DNA from: an uncultured Cyclobacteriaceae bacterium | Lineage (GTDB): Bacteria; Bacteroidota; Bacteroidia; Cytophagales; Cyclobacteriaceae | NCBI GenBank assembly: GCA_905479015.1 | Contig: CAJQKV010000029.1 | Coordinates: 1-45,460 of the forward strand | Direction of reading: 5' to 3' | DNA: 45,460 bases | Part shown: one piece after another, positions 8,867 to 17,139 of the stretch | Position numbering within the stretch: position 1 is the first letter of the stretch | Layout of the letters: each line of letters starts with the position of its first letter | Position numbers and translations under genes: made by a program | The notes under the pieces: generated by a model | Told to the model about the DNA's origin: nothing | What the model saw: only the letters and a program-made list of their open reading frames with translations | Database searches by the model: none

Positions 8867-11680
8867 ATGCCTAGAGACCTTAACATAAAATCAGTGCTCA
8901 TTATCGGCAGTGGACCCATTGTGATTGGCCAAGCCTGCGAGTTTGATTATGCGGGATCACAGGCTGCTCGTTCACTGAAAGAAGAAGGTATTGAGGTAAC
9001 TCTTATCAACTCCAATCCAGCCACCATCATGACAGATCCCGTCATGGCTGATTATGTTTATCTAAAGCCCTTGACCAAGAATTCGATTCGCGAGATATTA
9101 GAAGAGCGTCAAATAGATGCTGTCCTACCTACGATGGGAGGACAAACGGCCTTAAACTTGGCCATTGAATGTGAAGAAGCGGGGATTTGGAAAAAATACA
9201 ATACTAAAATGATCGGTGTGGATATCCTTGCGATTGAAACCACGGAAGATCGCGAAAAATTTAGGATTAGAATGTTGGAACTCGGGGTTGACGTGTGTCG
9301 AGGGGAGACCGCAACTTCATTTTTGAAAGGTAAAGAAATAGCACAAGAGATTGGTTTTCCGTTGGTGATCCGACCTTCTTATACTCTTGGTGGGTTTGGT
9401 GGAGGCTTTGTAAACAAACCAGAGGATTTTGATGAGGCGCTAAATGCAGGGTTGCAGGCATCCCCTATTCATGAGGTACTGGTAGAGCAAAGTATCATGG
9501 GATGGAAAGAGTTTGAGTTGGAATTATTAAGAGATAACATAGGCAATGTGATCATCATTTGTTCTATTGAGAATTTTGATCCGATGGGTATTCATACGGG
9601 GGATTCGGTAACGGTGGCGCCAGCCATGACCTTGTCAGATACGGTATATCAGAGAATGCGCGATTTGGCCATTAAAATGATGAACGGAATCGGCCAGTTT
9701 GCTGGGGGTTGTAATGTCCAATTTTCAGTGCATCCTGAAACCGATCAAATTATTGGTATTGAAATCAATCCTCGGGTCTCCCGCTCTTCAGCACTGGCTT
9801 CGAAGGCAACGGGTTACCCGATAGCTAAAATTGCGGCTAAATTGGCCATTGGTTATAACTTAGATGAACTGCAGAATCAAATCACTAAAACAACTTCTGC
9901 CTTTTTTGAGCCGGCCATTGATTATGTGATTGTGAAAATTCCAAGATGGAACTTTGATAAGTTTAAAGGGTCCGATCGTCGTTTAGGTCTTCAGATGAAA
10001 GCGGTGGGAGAAGCCATGGGTATTGGTCGTAATTTTCAAGAAGCCTTACAAAAGGCTTGCCAATCTCTTGAGATCAAGAGAAACGGGTTGGGAGCAGATG
10101 GAAGAGAGCTTACCGATCAATCCAAGATACTTTACAGTTTAGAAAACCCAAGTTGGGATCGGCTTTTTCATATTTATGATGCCTTCAAACTTGGGATTCC
10201 TTTTAATAAGATTCATAAGTTGACGAGCATCGATCCTTGGTTTTTAAGTCAGATAGAAGAATTTATTTCACTAGAAAATGAAATTGAAGCATTTTCTTTG
10301 GAGACTTTGCCTGATGCTTTACTCAGAAAGGCCAAAGAGAAAGGTTATGCGGATCGACAAATTGCCCATGTCCTCCATTGTCTAGAAAGTGCAGTTTTTG
10401 ATAAAAGAGAAGCAGCAGGGATCAAAAGAATTTTCAAGATTGTGGATACTTGTGCGGCAGAATTTGAAGCCAAAACGCCCTATTATTATTCGACTTTCGA
10501 TCAGGAGAATGAGTCCATCTCATCGGATCGTAAAAAAGTAGTAGTCTTGGGTTCAGGACCCAATCGCATCGGACAGGGAATAGAATTTGATTATTCATGT
10601 GTTCATGGTGTTTTGGCAGCCAAAGAATGTGGCTATGAGACCATCATGATTAATTGTAATCCTGAGACGGTATCTACGGATTTTGATGTAGCGGATAAGC
10701 TGTATTTTGAACCCGTTTTTTGGGAGCATATTTATGAAATCATCAAATTGGAAAATCCGGTGGGTGTTATCGTACAGCTCGGCGGTCAAACGGCACTTAA
10801 ACTTGCGGAAAAGTTGGAGCGCTATGGGATCAAAATTTTGGGTACAAGTTTTGATGCGTTGGATCTTGCAGAAGATCGTGGGAGGTTCTCGGACCTTCTG
10901 AAAGCGCAAGAAATACCTTATCCCGAGTATGGGACCATTACGGATGCTGCTTCAGCGATTGAGCTTTCCAAGGAAATTGGTTTTCCGCTCTTAGTTAGAC
11001 CTTCTTATGTTTTAGGAGGGCAAAGCATGAAAATAGTCATCAATGAAGATGAATTAGAACATCATGTAGTGAACTTACTGAGTCAGAAGCTTGATGGAAA
11101 AATACTGCTCGATCATTTTTTGGAAGGAGCTATAGAGGCGGAGGCAGATGCTATTTGCGATGGAGAAAATGTTCATATCATTGGAATTATGCAGCATATT
11201 GAGCCGGCAGGGATCCACTCTGGGGATTCTTATGCTGTTTTGCCCCCTTATAATTTGGGAGATTTTATCATTCGACAAATCGAAGAGTATACCGCTAAAA
11301 TTGCTGTGGCCTTAAAAACGGTTGGTCTCATCAATATTCAATTTGCTATAAAAAAAGATAAGGTTTATATCATCGAAGCGAATCCTAGAGCCTCCAGAAC
11401 GGTGCCTTTTATCTGTAAGGCCTATCAAGAACCATACGTGAATTTTGCTACCAAGGTAATGTTGGGGGAGAAAAAAGTCACAGATTTTGATTTTAAACCG
11501 ATAAAAGTAGGCTATGCAATTAAGGAGCCGGTTTTCTCCTTTCATAAATTTCCTAATGTTAATAAAGAGCTTGGGCCTGAAATGAAATCAACCGGTGAGT
11601 CGATCTATTTTATTGATGATTTGATGGATGATTATTTTCTGAAAATTTATAATGAGCGTAATTTTTACTTGAGTAGATAA
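8867..11680 (+). CDS. carB: Carbamoyl-phosphate synthase large subunit lacking the MGS regulatory domain
   Basis: Makes carbamoyl phosphate from bicarbonate, ammonia and two ATP for arginine and pyrimidine synthesis. Two ATP-grasp halves are visible, each opening with a GSGP motif: GSGPIVIGQACEFDYAGSQA near residue 14, and GSGPNRIGQGIEFDYS near residue 560. Both carry their INPR or ANPRASR metal-binding segments. The protein has 937 residues against about 1070 in E. coli. It ends shortly after the second ATP-grasp domain (GESIYFIDDLMDDYF), so the roughly 130-residue MGS-like allosteric domain that binds UMP and ornithine is absent. Similarly short CarB proteins are known in Bacteroidota, so this is probably lineage-wide. 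No carA is present in the window. Confidence 0.95.
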   Translation: MPRDLNIKSVLIIGSGPIVIGQACEFDYAGSQAARSLKEEGIEVTLINSNPATIMTDPVMADYVYLKPLTKNSIREILEERQIDAVLPTMGGQTALNLAIECEEAGIWKKYNTKMIGVDILAIETTEDREKFRIRMLELGVDVCRGETATSFLKGKEIAQEIGFPLVIRPSYTLGGFGGGFVNKPEDFDEALNAGLQASPIHEVLVEQSIMGWKEFELELLRDNIGNVIIICSIENFDPMGIHTGDSVTVAPAMTLSDTVYQRMRDLAIKMMNGIGQFAGGCNVQFSVHPETDQIIGIEINPRVSRSSALASKATGYPIAKIAAKLAIGYNLDELQNQITKTTSAFFEPAIDYVIVKIPRWNFDKFKGSDRRLGLQMKAVGEAMGIGRNFQEALQKACQSLEIKRNGLGADGRELTDQSKILYSLENPSWDRLFHIYDAFKLGIPFNKIHKLTSIDPWFLSQIEEFISLENEIEAFSLETLPDALLRKAKEKGYADRQIAHVLHCLESAVFDKREAAGIKRIFKIVDTCAAEFEAKTPYYYSTFDQENESISSDRKKVVVLGSGPNRIGQGIEFDYSCVHGVLAAKECGYETIMINCNPETVSTDFDVADKLYFEPVFWEHIYEIIKLENPVGVIVQLGGQTALKLAEKLERYGIKILGTSFDALDLAEDRGRFSDLLKAQEIPYPEYGTITDAASAIELSKEIGFPLLVRPSYVLGGQSMKIVINEDELEHHVVNLLSQKLDGKILLDHFLEGAIEAEADAICDGENVHIIGIMQHIEPAGIHSGDSYAVLPPYNLGDFIIRQIEEYTAKIAVALKTVGLINIQFAIKKDKVYIIEANPRASRTVPFICKAYQEPYVNFATKVMLGEKKVTDFDFKPIKVGYAIKEPVFSFHKFPNVNKELGPEMKSTGESIYFIDDLMDDYFLKIYNERNFYLSR

Positions 11681-11690
11681 TTATTATCAA

Positions 11691-11921
11691 ATGATAAAGT
11701 TCCTGCTCATATTAAGTTTCATTTTCTATCTCATTTATAAGGTAGGTGGCTTTCTATTTAAAATATTATTTATTGGAGCTGCGCAGTCTAAAAGAGCATC
11801 AAATACGGGGGGTGGGCGCAAGTATTCTGCACCAGACAGCAATGTTGATATCGAACATATACCAAAAAAACCGGAGGGTTTTAAGGGGGGTGATTACATT
11901 GATTACGAAGAAGTTAAGTAA
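11691..11921 (+). CDS. Small DUF4834-like membrane protein
   Basis: A 76-residue protein starting 11 bases after carB. Residues 1-30 form one hydrophobic helix (IKFLLILSFIFYLIYKVGGF). The rest is a soluble, Gly-, Pro- and Asp-rich tail ending GDYIDYEEVK. Short proteins of this shape with a C-terminal D/E-Y-E-E-x motif are the DUF4834 family of Bacteroidota, of unknown function. The tight spacing suggests co-transcription with carB. It was named by resemblance only. Confidence 0.7.
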   Translation: MIKFLLILSFIFYLIYKVGGFLFKILFIGAAQSKRASNTGGGRKYSAPDSNVDIEHIPKKPEGFKGGDYIDYEEVK

Positions 11922-11972
11922 GAGAATTTACATAAATAAAGAGCTGCTCAAATGTCAACATATATTTTAATA

Positions 11973-11980
11973 TAAATTTG
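11973..11980 (+). promoter_or_regulatory. accD -7 promoter element
   Basis: TAAATTTG matches TAnnTTTG, 20 bases before the accD ATG, implying a short leader. Confidence 0.45.
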
Positions 11981-11999
11981 TTATTCATTTCAATTTATT

Positions 12000-12848
12000 A
12001 TGGCTTGGTTTAACAGAAAAGATAAAGGTATACAGACCTCTACAAAGGATAAAAAAGACGCACCTGACGGTCTTTGGTACAAGACTCCCAATGGACACAT
12101 CATTCACATGCGTGAACTTAAAAAAAATTCCTATGTCTGTCCAGAAGATGATTATCATGTAAAAATTGGGTCAAAGGAATATTTTGAAATCTTATTTGAC
12201 AACAATAAATTTGAAGAAATGGACGCGCTGATGTCTTCGGCTGATCCTTTGAATTTCAAAGACACAAAAAAATATTCAGATCGCATTGTGGATACCCAAA
12301 AGAAAACAGGGTTAAAAGACGCTGTTAGAACGGCTCATGGTATGAGCAAAGGGAAACCGATTGTTATTGCCTGTATGGATTTTAGCTTCATAGGGGGTTC
12401 GATGGGCGCGGTAGTAGGAGAGAAGATTTCTCGAGCGATAGATTATTCTTATCAAAATAATATCCCAATCCTAATAATATCTAAATCCGGTGGGGCAAGG
12501 ATGATGGAGGCTGGAATTTCTTTGATGCAATTGGCGAAAATTTCGAGTAAGTTAACTTTACTCGAGGAGAAAAAAATACCCTATATTTCTTTGTTAACAG
12601 ACCCAACTACAGGTGGTGTGACGGCTTCATTTGCCATGTTAGGTGACTTTAACATCGCTGAGCCCGGAGCACTTATCGGATTTGCGGGGCCAAGAATTAT
12701 TAGAGAAACGATTGGCAAAGACCTCCCAAAAGGATTTCAGCGTTCAGAATTTGTGTTAGATCATGGATTTTTAGATTTTATTGTGGATCGCCGACAACTC
12801 AAAAACAAGATATCAACGCTTTTAGCATTGATTTTTAACGGAGCATAA
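12000..12848 (+). CDS. accD: Acetyl-CoA carboxylase carboxyltransferase subunit beta, zinc ribbon degenerate
   Basis: Beta subunit of the carboxyltransferase that moves the carboxyl group from biotin to acetyl-CoA, the first step of fatty acid synthesis. The 282 residues match the usual length. The crotonase-fold core is intact: [43 protein letters not shown] and [13 protein letters not shown]. The N-terminal region normally holds a four-cysteine zinc ribbon (two CxxC pairs). Here the four positions read Thr29, Gly32, Cys47 and Asp50, so zinc cannot bind in the usual way while the surrounding sequence is conserved ([18 protein letters not shown]). This is probably a Bacteroidota-wide trait. 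No accA is nearby. Confidence 0.95.
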   Translation: MAWFNRKDKGIQTSTKDKKDAPDGLWYKTPNGHIIHMRELKKNSYVCPEDDYHVKIGSKEYFEILFDNNKFEEMDALMSSADPLNFKDTKKYSDRIVDTQKKTGLKDAVRTAHGMSKGKPIVIACMDFSFIGGSMGAVVGEKISRAIDYSYQNNIPILIISKSGGARMMEAGISLMQLAKISSKLTLLEEKKIPYISLLTDPTTGGVTASFAMLGDFNIAEPGALIGFAGPRIIRETIGKDLPKGFQRSEFVLDHGFLDFIVDRRQLKNKISTLLALIFNGA

Positions 12849-12906
12849 AAAAATGTGCGAGTGTAAGTTTTAAGGTTAAATGCGCTTATCGTTTACGGAT
12901 ATCTTT

Positions 12907-12914
12907 TATATTTG
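12907..12914 (+). promoter_or_regulatory. nqrF -7 promoter element
   Basis: TATATTTG matches TAnnTTTG. It overlaps the TTG at 12912 that would otherwise be an upstream start for nqrF. This supports the ATG at 12945 as the true start. Confidence 0.55.
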
Positions 12915-12944
12915 TGTTTCAAAACGCAAATTCATGTTTTTCCG

Positions 12945-14243
12945 ATGACATCTATAGTCTTAACTTCAATTTTCGCCTTCACGGCAGTGATCTTACTGCT
13001 AGTTTTTGTGTTACTTTTTGCACAATCTAAATTGGTTCAATCAGGTCCAGTGAACTTGATCATTAATGGAGATACAGAGCATCCGGTGGTAACCTCAGCT
13101 GGAACCTCATTATTGAGTTCATTGAGCTCTCAAAAAATATTTTTACCTTCTGCCTGTGGTGGCGGGGGTACTTGTGCGATGTGTAAATGTCAAATTCTTG
13201 ACGGAGGGGGAGATATTTTACCCACAGAGGTCGGTCATTTATCGCGGACTGAGCAAAAAGAAAATGTGCGGTTGGCCTGTCAAGTAAAAGTGAAGGGAGA
13301 CATGAATATCAAAATCCCTGATGAGATATTTGGGATTAAGAAGTGGGAGGCAACCGTGGTTAGAAATCATAATGTTGCCTCGTTTATCAAAGAGTTTGTG
13401 GTGCAATTACCCGAAGATATGGATTATCGACCCGGGGGATACATTCAGATAGAAATTCCTGAGTGTGAAATAGATTTCAAAGACCTCAATATTGACGCAC
13501 ATCCAGAAGAGCACGACCAGGTTGATAAGTTTCAGTTAGAATGGGAAAAGTTTGGATTATGGGATTTGAAAATGAAGAACGAAGAGGTGATTACAAGGGC
13601 CTATTCAATGGCATCTTATCCTGCTGAAGGGCGAGAAGTCATGCTCAATGTACGTATTGCTACGCCGCCATTCGACCGAGCAAAAAACGGATGGATGTCC
13701 GTTAATCCAGGCATTGCTTCCTCATATATATTCTCAAAAAAAGCGGGTGATAAAGTGACTATTTCAGGACCTTATGGAGAGTTTTTCATTAACGAAACAG
13801 AAGCCGAAATGCTGTATGTTGGGGGTGGTGCCGGAATGGCGCCTATGAGATCCCATCTCTATCACTTGTTCAAAACATTAAAGACGGGTAGAAAAGTAAC
13901 GTATTGGTATGGAGGAAGGTCAAAACGTGAATTGTTCTATTTAGATCATTTTTATCGTTTGGAAGAACAGTTTGACAACTTTAAATTTTTCATTGTTTTA
14001 TCAGAGCCACAAGAGGTAGATAATTGGACAGTTAAAAAAGATGTTGAGGATGATAAGGGGGATGGATTTTTAGGATTTGTACACAAAGCGGTTATTGATC
14101 AATATTTGTCCAAACATGAAGCCCCTGAAGATATCGAACTGTATTTCTGTGGCCCTCCCTTGATGAATGTAGCTGTTCAGAAAATGGGTGAAGATTTTGG
14201 TATACCGGATGAGAATATCCGATTTGATGATTTTGGAGGTTAA
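12945..14243 (+). CDS. nqrF: Na+-translocating NADH:quinone reductase subunit F (stand-alone)
   Basis: Electron-input subunit of the sodium-pumping NADH:quinone oxidoreductase in the inner membrane. From the ATG at 12945 it has 432 residues. An N-terminal membrane helix (about 3-27) is followed by a 2Fe-2S ferredoxin domain with ligands Cys71, Cys77, Cys80 and Cys112 (CGGGGTCAMCKC). The FAD domain has RAYSMASYP. The NAD domain has VGGGAGMAPMRSH and YFCGPPLMN and ends DDFGG, all typical of NqrF. In most genomes nqrF is the last gene of nqrABCDEF. Here it has its own promoter and terminator, between accD and a ureohydrolase-like gene, with no other nqr genes. The rest of the complex must be elsewhere, or this copy serves another partner. 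Confidence 0.93.
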   Translation: MTSIVLTSIFAFTAVILLLVFVLLFAQSKLVQSGPVNLIINGDTEHPVVTSAGTSLLSSLSSQKIFLPSACGGGGTCAMCKCQILDGGGDILPTEVGHLSRTEQKENVRLACQVKVKGDMNIKIPDEIFGIKKWEATVVRNHNVASFIKEFVVQLPEDMDYRPGGYIQIEIPECEIDFKDLNIDAHPEEHDQVDKFQLEWEKFGLWDLKMKNEEVITRAYSMASYPAEGREVMLNVRIATPPFDRAKNGWMSVNPGIASSYIFSKKAGDKVTISGPYGEFFINETEAEMLYVGGGAGMAPMRSHLYHLFKTLKTGRKVTYWYGGRSKRELFYLDHFYRLEEQFDNFKFFIVLSEPQEVDNWTVKKDVEDDKGDGFLGFVHKAVIDQYLSKHEAPEDIELYFCGPPLMNVAVQKMGEDFGIPDENIRFDDFGG

Positions 14244-14271
14244 ACATTGAAAAAATTTGAATAATTTGTAG

Positions 14272-14299
14272 AAGGGGAATAAAAAATTTCCCTTTTTTT
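14272..14299 (+). terminator. Terminator after nqrF
   Basis: AAGGGGAA (14272-14279) pairs imperfectly with TTTCCCTT (14287-14294), one base bulged, followed directly by a T-run. It lies about 30 bases after the nqrF stop. Confidence 0.55.
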
Positions 14300-14315
14300 G
14301 TTTTAAATATTCTTT

Positions 14316-15461
14316 ATGGATTTAAAACTATTTTTTGACCCTGTAGACGAGTCGATCATAGACTCAGCACTCAGTCCGAGTGTATTTCAAAACATTGCGT
14401 ATCTCCATACAGATAAAAAAATAAACTTGAAGGGAATGCGCGTGGCCCTAATAGGATTAAATGAGGGCAGAGGATATTTGGTAGATAAGGATCTCTCGGA
14501 GGTCCCTAATCGCATAAGAAAGTCCCTTTACCCACTTACTATTGGATTGAATCATCATGGTATAGTAGATCTGGGAGATCTGAGAAAGGGCCCTTCTTTT
14601 GAAGAAACTAATTTAAGACTCAAGGAGGTATGTGAATATTTAATAAGCCAAGAAATATTACCTATTATTTTGGGTGGGCTTCAGAACATGACTTTGGGCC
14701 AATATTTAAGTTATGAGTCCACAGGGAAATTACTTACACTCCTAAGTATAGATGCGAAATTAGATTTAGAAGAATCTGAAAACCCAACAGATTCCTATCT
14801 AGGAACCATATTTAAACATAACCCTAATTATTTATTTAACTACATTCATTTGGGTTACCAATCATATCTCTTAAAGGAAAGCAAGTTAAATATGCTCGAA
14901 ACCTTGGGTTTTGACGCCTATCGATTGGGTGAATTTAAGGGTAATATAAAAGAGACCGAACCTATCATTCGGGACGCAGACCTTATTTCTTTTGATTTAT
15001 CGGCGCTTCAGAGTATTTATTGTCCAGATACCCTAAATCCTAATGTTTTCGGTTTTTCAGGAGAGGAGGCATGCCAATTGTGTTGGTATGCCGGTTTAAA
15101 TAATAAATTGAGTTCTATTGGCTTTTATAATATGACGGCAGCGTTGGCTGAGGATAATAAAACGGCACAAGTAGTAGCTACGATGATTTGGTATTTTATT
15201 GATGGCGTTTTTAATAGGAAGGGCAATCAATATTTTACATCGAGCGATTACCTTACTTACGAAGTAACGCTGAATGAAGGGGTTGGTGATATTAGATTCT
15301 TCAAGAGTAAATTGTCAGAAAAATGGTGGATGGAAATTACGGAAATCAATCATAAAAGCGTTTTTCTAAGAAATAAAATGATCCCTTGCAGTTATAATGA
15401 CTATAAAACGGCACTCAATGGGGAACTTCCGGAACGCTGGATAAAAGCTCAGTCAAAATAG
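14316..15461 (+). CDS. Arginase/formimidoylglutamase-fold protein with degraded metal site
   Basis: A 381-residue protein of the ureohydrolase (arginase) fold. The three metal-binding motifs are recognisable by position but altered. GG[DN]HS is GGLQN (120-124), with the His ligand replaced by Gln123. DAHxD is DAKLD (146-150), with His replaced by Lys148 while Asp146 and Asp150 remain. SxDxDxxDP is SFDLSALQS, with Asp227 kept and the next Asp replaced by Ser229. Active arginases need two Mn ions held by these side chains, so this is likely a pseudoenzyme or has a changed role. Proteins of this type annotated as formimidoylglutamase occur in many Bacteroidota. The gene is intact, suggesting selection for a non-catalytic function. 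Confidence 0.8.
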   Translation: MDLKLFFDPVDESIIDSALSPSVFQNIAYLHTDKKINLKGMRVALIGLNEGRGYLVDKDLSEVPNRIRKSLYPLTIGLNHHGIVDLGDLRKGPSFEETNLRLKEVCEYLISQEILPIILGGLQNMTLGQYLSYESTGKLLTLLSIDAKLDLEESENPTDSYLGTIFKHNPNYLFNYIHLGYQSYLLKESKLNMLETLGFDAYRLGEFKGNIKETEPIIRDADLISFDLSALQSIYCPDTLNPNVFGFSGEEACQLCWYAGLNNKLSSIGFYNMTAALAEDNKTAQVVATMIWYFIDGVFNRKGNQYFTSSDYLTYEVTLNEGVGDIRFFKSKLSEKWWMEITEINHKSVFLRNKMIPCSYNDYKTALNGELPERWIKAQSK

Positions 15462-15529
15462 CGGGTACACTTCATTAAACTTTCTTAAGGCCTAAAATGA
15501 AAATCTATATATGAACTACTTGAGCAATA

Positions 15530-15721
15530 TTAAGTGAGTTGTAAAGAATTTTTTTTAAGAGATAGCATTTTTTTCTTTAACTCATCAATGATTGTGATGG
15601 CCAGATCGGGTTCTATATCTTTAATTAATTCACGATAGACAGATGGGAAAGATTGTTCCTCATTGTAAATTTTTTTGGCAATTCTAAGATATTGGTGTTT
15701 TATAAGGTCAGAGTTTTTCAT
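15530..15721 (-). CDS. Possible small charged protein, unrecognised
   Basis: A 63-residue frame from the ATG at 15719-15721, rich in Lys, Glu and Leu and probably all helical (IIDELKKKMLSLKKN near the end). The frame extends to a GTG at 15802, but that codon lies inside a DnaA-box-like inverted repeat and adds a Phe-rich stretch. No family was recognised. It is AT-rich and isolated, so it may not be a gene. Confidence 0.25.
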   Translation of the reverse strand: MKNSDLIKHQYLRIAKKIYNEEQSFPSVYRELIKDIEPDLAITIIDELKKKMLSLKKNSLQLT

Positions 15722-15792
15722 AAGATTATCCTGAATTCTTACTACAGGTAATATAACCCGAGTTGAGAAAAAAAAATTCAAAAAATTAAGTA

Positions 15793-15831
15793 ATTTATCC
15801 ACATCAAGACCCTAATCACATGTGGATAAAT
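15793..15831. repeat. Perfect inverted repeat carrying two consensus DnaA boxes
   Basis: ATTTATCCACAT (15793-15804) and ATGTGGATAAAT (15820-15831) are exact 12-base inverted arms with a 15-base spacer. Each contains the exact DnaA box TTATCCACA (15795-15803 on plus, 15821-15829 on minus). An A/T-rich tract lies immediately to the left (15765-15792). It may be a DnaA-binding locus, part of an origin, or only a hairpin. Confidence 0.5.
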
Positions 15832-15908
15832 CATTAAATAACAATGATACAATGAGTTATAAACATCTACTTAAAGTGAAATAAACATTAATTTTTTGAG
15901 TTACTTTT

Positions 15909-16212
15909 CTAATTTCCCTTATGAAATTTTAAAGGCGCTATCTTTTCATCAATACTGATTTTTAAAATATAGAGACCTTGTTCTAGGGAGCCCACATTTA
16001 ATTCTAGCCGATTGTCAACGCTTAAATTCATGGGACAGAAGATTCTTTCCGCTCAGAGCGAATACTTTATATCCGAGATCTTCACAAATGTTATTTTTTA
16101 GATTTACAAATAAGACATCTTATTTATTGAACTCCTGGTAATCTACGGATGGGTCATAATCGTTTTTAGTTTTGATCGAATGCAATTCACTCGCAGGGTC
16201 CTTCGAGCGCAT
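15909..16212 (-). pseudogene. Remnant of a T9SS-secreted protein (C-terminal sorting domain, frameshifted)
   Basis: Reading the minus strand, the end of a type IX sorting domain is recognisable in two frames. The first part is VNLKNNICEDLGYKVFALSG. A TGA follows near 16019, and the domain resumes in the next frame as VDNRLELNVGSLEQGLYILK, ending in a natural stop at 15909. An in-frame TAA (16120-16122) cuts the first segment from an upstream open stretch (to about 16212). The pattern hydrophobic-x-G-x-hydrophobic...L-x-x-G-x-Y-x-hydrophobic-K is that of T9SS C-terminal domains. With one stop, one shift and no upstream body it is a decayed gene end, probably left after deletion. Confidence 0.6.
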
Positions 16213-16236
16213 CAATGGAAATAATAATTGAACATA

Positions 16237-17001
16237 TCAGGTCTCTTTTAACTGATTCCAAGCACCGAAGCGCGGTGGGTATTTTCTGGTAATTTTCGCA
16301 GTACCGAAAATTACATCCCAAATAAAAAGTAGGTTGCCAAAATTCCCATTGGGATGGGAGATGCCGTCCTCAACGGTTAATCCATGGTGTGCAAAATGCG
16401 TACTTGGAGTGGAAATAGTCCTTTCAATTACCCAAGCTATGGGTTTTAGAAATTTATATTTATACATGAATCGATCCCACCGGGTCTCGCTGTGTGCTAG
16501 CGAAATAACGACAAGTTTGAAAGGTAAATAAAAAAGATACACATAACCCATTCCCATATAAACCATGATGGCAGATAACCATATACCGGGCATCAATGCA
16601 TAATACAGTAGCGCATTCCGATAGGTTACCAATACGCCCATTTCCTCTATGATATGGTGGGGTCTGTGCAATTTCCACATCGTCCGGTTACTATGTGAAA
16701 ATCTATGCCACCCATACTGTGTGAGGTCGTCGAATAAGAGAAAAGCAGCTAAATGCCATCCAAAGAAAAGCGTTATGAAATGATTTTGAAAGGAGGGTAG
16801 GCAGGTTTCCATGAGCGTTATCACAAGGAAAAAGATACCAGGCTGTATGATCGTAGGTAAAATAGTAAGACTTAAGAGTTCAATGGTAAAATCATTTTTA
16901 GTTCTCTTGTCATCAAAATACAATCCTCCAAAAGCTTCGAGAGCACCTAATACCAATAAAACCACAGCGGGTATGAGTTTGCTTGAATAATTTAGCTCCA
17001 T
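16237..17001 (-). CDS. Sterol desaturase / fatty acid hydroxylase family membrane protein
   Basis: A 254-residue integral membrane protein with the histidine clusters of the fatty acid hydroxylase superfamily, which bind a di-iron centre: HRFSH (about residue 100), HRPHH (about 112) and HFAHHG near the C-terminus. Several hydrophobic helices surround them (for example VVLLVLGALEAFGG near the N-terminus). Members hydroxylate or desaturate lipids, sterols or carotenoids. The substrate cannot be told from sequence. The ATG at 16999-17001 is followed by a normal membrane segment. The gene stands alone between a decayed T9SS remnant and an unrelated lipoprotein. A second member of the family lies at 22570. 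Confidence 0.85.
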   Translation of the reverse strand: MELNYSSKLIPAVVLLVLGALEAFGGLYFDDKRTKNDFTIELLSLTILPTIIQPGIFFLVITLMETCLPSFQNHFITLFFGWHLAAFLLFDDLTQYGWHRFSHSNRTMWKLHRPHHIIEEMGVLVTYRNALLYYALMPGIWLSAIMVYMGMGYVYLFYLPFKLVVISLAHSETRWDRFMYKYKFLKPIAWVIERTISTPSTHFAHHGLTVEDGISHPNGNFGNLLFIWDVIFGTAKITRKYPPRFGAWNQLKET

Positions 17002-17139
17002 GAGAAGTGAGGTAAAAGAAAGGGATTCATTTATGCGATGATCAATTGAGTGGCCAATAAAAATAAGCTTTTTAATTTATATTAAAATTATTTTTTTTTT
17101 GAAGTTGGTACGTTTTGGCTCTTTGGTATAAAAAAATAA

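Noticed and set aside
12912-12944. TTG start giving nqrF 11 more residues
   Set aside because: The TTG lies inside the TATATTTG promoter element, and the ATG at 12945 starts the membrane helix as in other NqrF.
15530-16236. Full chromosomal origin (oriC)
   Set aside because: Only two perfect DnaA boxes, no dnaA or other origin-linked gene, and gene orientation does not diverge here; kept only as a finding to test.
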